The position numbers and the translations under genes were made by a program. From CAXBBB01 sp963793245 (GTDB lineage: Bacteria; Bacteroidota; Rhodothermia; Rhodothermales; BA12), in contig CAWBZG010000004.1 of NCBI GenBank assembly GCA_963793245.1, positions 310,001-374,000 on the forward strand: a DNA stretch of 64,000 nt, in the 5' to 3' direction. Below the pieces are notes generated by a model, which did not search any database, was not told the DNA's origin, and worked only from the letters and a program-made list of their open reading frames with translations. This document shows, in pieces, positions 61,282-64,000 of the stretch (positions are counted from its first letter, which is position 1; each line of letters starts with the position of its first letter).

Positions 61282-62408
61282 ATGACCGCCCGCACCCTAG
61301 CTGCCTCCTCCGCCTCCGGGCTTCTCGATCTTATCCAGGCCGAAATCGATGGCGGTCTGAAACCGACGCTCGCCCTCGTCTTCGCCGATCTCAAGCACGA
61401 TCTCAAAGCGCTGGTCGCGTCGCTGGGGGACTACGACATGGCGTTTCTCGGCGCGTCGACCGATGGGGGCATTATGGATGGCGTCGTCCGCCCGCAGTCG
61501 AGTGTGGCGTTGCTGCTCGACGTCGACCCGGACGCCTTTCGCGTGTTCGTCGGCTCGGACGATGCCGGTCCGACGCAGGCCGCAGCGCGGTTGGGACAGT
61601 TCGCCGTCGACGCGTTCGATCAGCCTCAGGTGCTCGCGTTTGCATCGGGCCTGTTCACCAGCGGAGACGAATTGGTACGCGCGTTTCAGCGCTCGGCGGG
61701 CGACGATGTGCCGTTTTTCGGTGGATACGCGGGCAGCAACTTCAGCCAACTCTCGACGCACATCTTGACGAGCGAAGGCGTGCTTCCAGGTCATCTGGCG
61801 GGCATCGTGTTTGACGGTTCACGCGTCGCCATCGACAGCGTCGCCACCAGCGGGTGGAAGCCGGTCGGCGACGAGATGATCGTCACCAAAGCCGAGGGCA
61901 ACACCGTCTACGAACTCGACGGAAAGCCCATCCTCGACGTGTTCAACGACTACATGAAGCTCGACGAGGATCGCGCCGTCAACATCGGGCTGCTGATCCG
62001 CAAGCACCTGCCGCTAAGCGTGGCGCGCGGCGACGGCTCGCACGTGCTCCGCGCGTCGGCGTACGTGGCGGGCAAAGCTCAGGGCATCATCTTCGCCGGA
62101 GACATCGATCAGGGCGCCAAGGTCCGGTTCTGCGCGCCGCCTTCGGACGACATGGTGGACCGTTGGTCGCAGACGCCGAGACGGTTCACGAGCGCTCTCC
62201 TCACGCCGACGCTGTCCTGATGCTCTCCTGCCGCGCCCGCCACGCCGCTATCGGCACGCTCGCCGATGCCGAAGCCAAAGCCGTATCGGACCTGTGGGAC
62301 GCCCCTCAGGTCGGCTTCTTCGCCTACGGAGAGTTCGGCGCGCACCCCGACACGGCTCCCGACTTCCACAACTCCACCTGCTCGCTCATTACGCTTCGAT
62401 CCCATTGA
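61282..62408 (+). CDS. FIST-domain sensory protein (one frame break)
   Basis: FIST N plus FIST C domain, a small-ligand (proposed amino-acid-type) sensor module. The N-terminal part reads PTLALVFADLKHDLKALVAS, MAFLGASTDGGIMDGVV and FFGGYAGSNFSQLSTHIL; the C-terminal half includes MIVTKAEGNTVYELDGKPIL and VARGDGSHVLRASAYVAGKA. After APPSDDMVD (about 62155-62170) one base is missing; the next frame gives LVADAETVHERSPHADAVLM, LSCRARHAAIGTL and GFFAYGEFGAHPD with NSTCSLITLRSH, the expected end of FIST C. Corrected length 375. It precedes the tandem PAS gene by 53 bp, so it may feed the same signal pathway. Confidence 0.85.
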
Positions 62409-62461
62409 GTCGTATGAACGCTTGCACCTTGATCGCGCTATGCGTGCTCTGATCTGATCGG

Positions 62462-64000
62462 ATGACGGACTCTCTCCAGGCACTCGAAACGCTGTTGAAC
62501 GACCGGATGGTCGGCGACGATCTCGAAAGGGCGCGCGTTCTGCTCGAGGTCGTGCGTCGCGATCAGGAGCAGGCAGCCCTGGAGTCGCTGCGCGACCAGG
62601 AGCGTCTTCGCACGCTCAACCGATTGCTCGAACGGGTGTCGTCCGATTTCGAGCGCAAGAACGCGCAGCTTCGTCAGTCTGTAGCTGAGACGGCCCAGCA
62701 GCAGTCCGTTCTTACTGCTGTTATCGATGCGTTGCCTTCGCTGGTCTATCTCATTGGGAGCGACGGAACCGTAGTTGCTGCCAACCAAGCGACCTGCGAG
62801 ATGATCGGAGTCCCGTCTGCCGAGAGCGTCGTCGGACATTCCATCGCATCGCTTCTCGATCGGGGGGAGCGCATCTGGGCGTGGGCCGAACAGGTGCTGA
62901 AATCGAGTCAGGCGATTCTGGATCTGGTGCACCCTCACCTGTTCGAACCGAATGTGTGGCTGTCGACCTCGCGGATTCCATACGTCGGTTCTTCAGGGCG
63001 TGTCGAAGGGGTCTTGTTTGTCTCGCGCGACGTGACCGAGCAGCGCCTCGCCGCAATTTCGGCTAAGCAGCAGCGAGCGGCGATAGAGTCGCAGCGCGCG
63101 ATGCTTCAGACGATCATCGACGCGATCCCGTCTATGGTTTTCCTCATCGGCGCCGACCAGACGATTGTGAGCGCAAACCGGACGACGCTGGCCACGACTG
63201 ACTTTCGAGATGCGAGAGAGATGAGTGGGCGGCCCCTCCGCGAGGTGATACCGGACCGTGCCGACGCGGTATGGCGCGACACGTTGGAGATTCTGGAGAG
63301 TGGAGAGGCGAGCCTCGACGTAGAGCGGGAGCATCGTGGCGACGCCAGCCGGACTATGTCGGCGTCGCGTATTCCGTACCACGGGGCGTCAGGCGAGGTC
63401 GAAGGGGTCGTCTTCATCACGCGTGACATCACCGAGGAGAAAAACGCACAGCGGCAACTGGTGCAGACAGGCTTCGTCGCTGGTCGAACAGACGGCGTCG
63501 CTCGAGTCGCAACGTGCTCTCTTGCAGACGATCATCGACGCGATTCCTTTCCTCATCTATACGGTGAGTCTGGACCGCACGATCATTTCGGCGAACCAAT
63601 CGGCAGCCGATGAAGCAGGGCTAGATTCGGTAGATCATATTGTCGGTCGTACCCTGGAACAGGCTGCACCCCAGTACGCGGAGCCGTTGTGGGAGCAAGC
63701 GCAGGAAGTCATACAGACAGGCAACTCAATTGTCGAGCGGGAGGCGCTGAACATCGTCGATCCATCACGGACGATGTCGTATTCGCGTATTCCGTTTCGC
63801 GGGGCGGACGGACGAATCGACGGCGTCGTGTTTGTCTCCCGAGATGTGACCGAACAAAAAGAGGTCGAGCATCGGCTGCTCGAGCAGGCTCGGCTCGTCG
63901 AGTCGCAGCGCAGTCTGCTTCAGGCGGTCGTCGACGCTATGCCGTTCATGATCTACGCCGTTGGGTTGGATGGGGGCGTGATAGCAGCCAACGAAGCCGT
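62462..64000 (+). CDS. Tandem PAS-domain sensor protein, 3'-truncated, one frame break
   Basis: Starts with a coiled-coil lead (LEVVRRDQEQAALESLRDQE), then PAS repeats of about 125 residues, each beginning like QSVLTAVIDALPSLVYLIGS and ending like SSGRVEGVLFVSRDVTEQ. The second starts RAMLQTIIDAIPSMVFLIGA. At 63467 one extra base (cag-a-cag) breaks the frame; one base over, repeats three (RALLQTIIDAIPFLIYTVSL) and four (RSLLQAVVDAMPFMIYAVGL) continue to the window end. No kinase, GGDEF or other output is yet visible. The homogeneity of the repeats suggests internal duplication. Probably a histidine kinase, judging from the PAS kinase at 38920, but unproven. Confidence 0.82.

Overview
The window is a 64 kb, high-GC chromosomal segment with no phage, plasmid or CRISPR signature. 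It most likely comes from the Rhodothermota/Bacteroidota side of the tree (a Rhodothermia-type marine bacterium). The evidence is a C-terminal type IX secretion (T9SS) sorting domain on a secreted protein at 33.5-35.8 kb, a tRNA promoter of Bacteroidota type (TTG-N20-TATTATTG), few Shine-Dalgarno sites, and the mix of HslVU, MreBC, B12-dependent methylmalonyl-CoA mutase, BLUF and cryptochrome DASH. The taxonomic placement is an inference from gene content.

Layout: 1-1.4 kb, 3' part of gltX. 1.5-6.1 kb, operon trmH-like/mutA/mutB/meaB (methylmalonyl-CoA mutase and its GTPase chaperone). 6.2-7.8 kb, an APC permease bracketed by two near-identical hairpin repeats. 7.8-19.5 kb, a DNA-repair and light-response neighbourhood: UvrD-like helicase, BLUF photoreceptor, tRNA-Val, nitroreductase, endonuclease V, DUF2256 zinc ribbon, cryptochrome DASH, LexA with its own operator, RecO, ComEA-like protein and a PolX-N-like HhH protein. 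19.6-33.4 kb, envelope and housekeeping: MtgA, GreA, NlpC/P60 peptidase, bacilliredoxin, flippase, FemAB/GNAT protein, HslU, NYN nuclease, HslV, DacB, MreC, MreB, PurH. 33.5-38.8 kb, T9SS cargo, lipoprotein, PurN, LD-carboxypeptidase, CoaE. 38.9-48.7 kb, multi-PAS histidine kinase, RibBA, RdgB, Dtd, SRP RNA, isochorismate synthase, histidine phosphatase, BI-1 protein and an alpha/beta hydrolase. 48.8-61.1 kb, a carbohydrate-uptake region: FAD oxidoreductase, sugar-binding lipoprotein, two ABC permeases and a GH38 alpha-mannosidase, interleaved with a response regulator, a HI0933-type flavoprotein and a RimK/zinc-protease pair. 61.3-64 kb, a FIST sensor followed by a tandem PAS protein that runs off the end.

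A striking technical property is the number of single-base frame breaks in otherwise well conserved genes: meaB (two, compensating), the HhH/PolX-like gene, mreB, purN, the histidine phosphatase, GH38 mannosidase, FIST and tandem-PAS genes. In every case removing or adding one base restores a full-length family member, including in the normally essential mreB. Uncorrected sequencing or assembly indels are therefore more likely than real decay. One such indel creates a false phosphatase-isochorismate synthase fusion.

Structures not explained by genes include: a family of perfect palindromes built on GTAGC...GCTAC (1.5, 44.2 and 56.4 kb), the covarying hairpin pair around the permease, a 27-base direct repeat on both sides of the T9SS cargo gene, and a two-hairpin RNA whose terminator-like T-run touches the start codon of the nitroreductase gene. 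I saw no clear-cut new biological system. The best candidates for further work are the leader RNA at 11.4 kb, the NYN nuclease inserted between hslV and hslU, the tandem pair of unknown envelope proteins at 15.1-16.2 kb, and the FIST/tandem-PAS pair.
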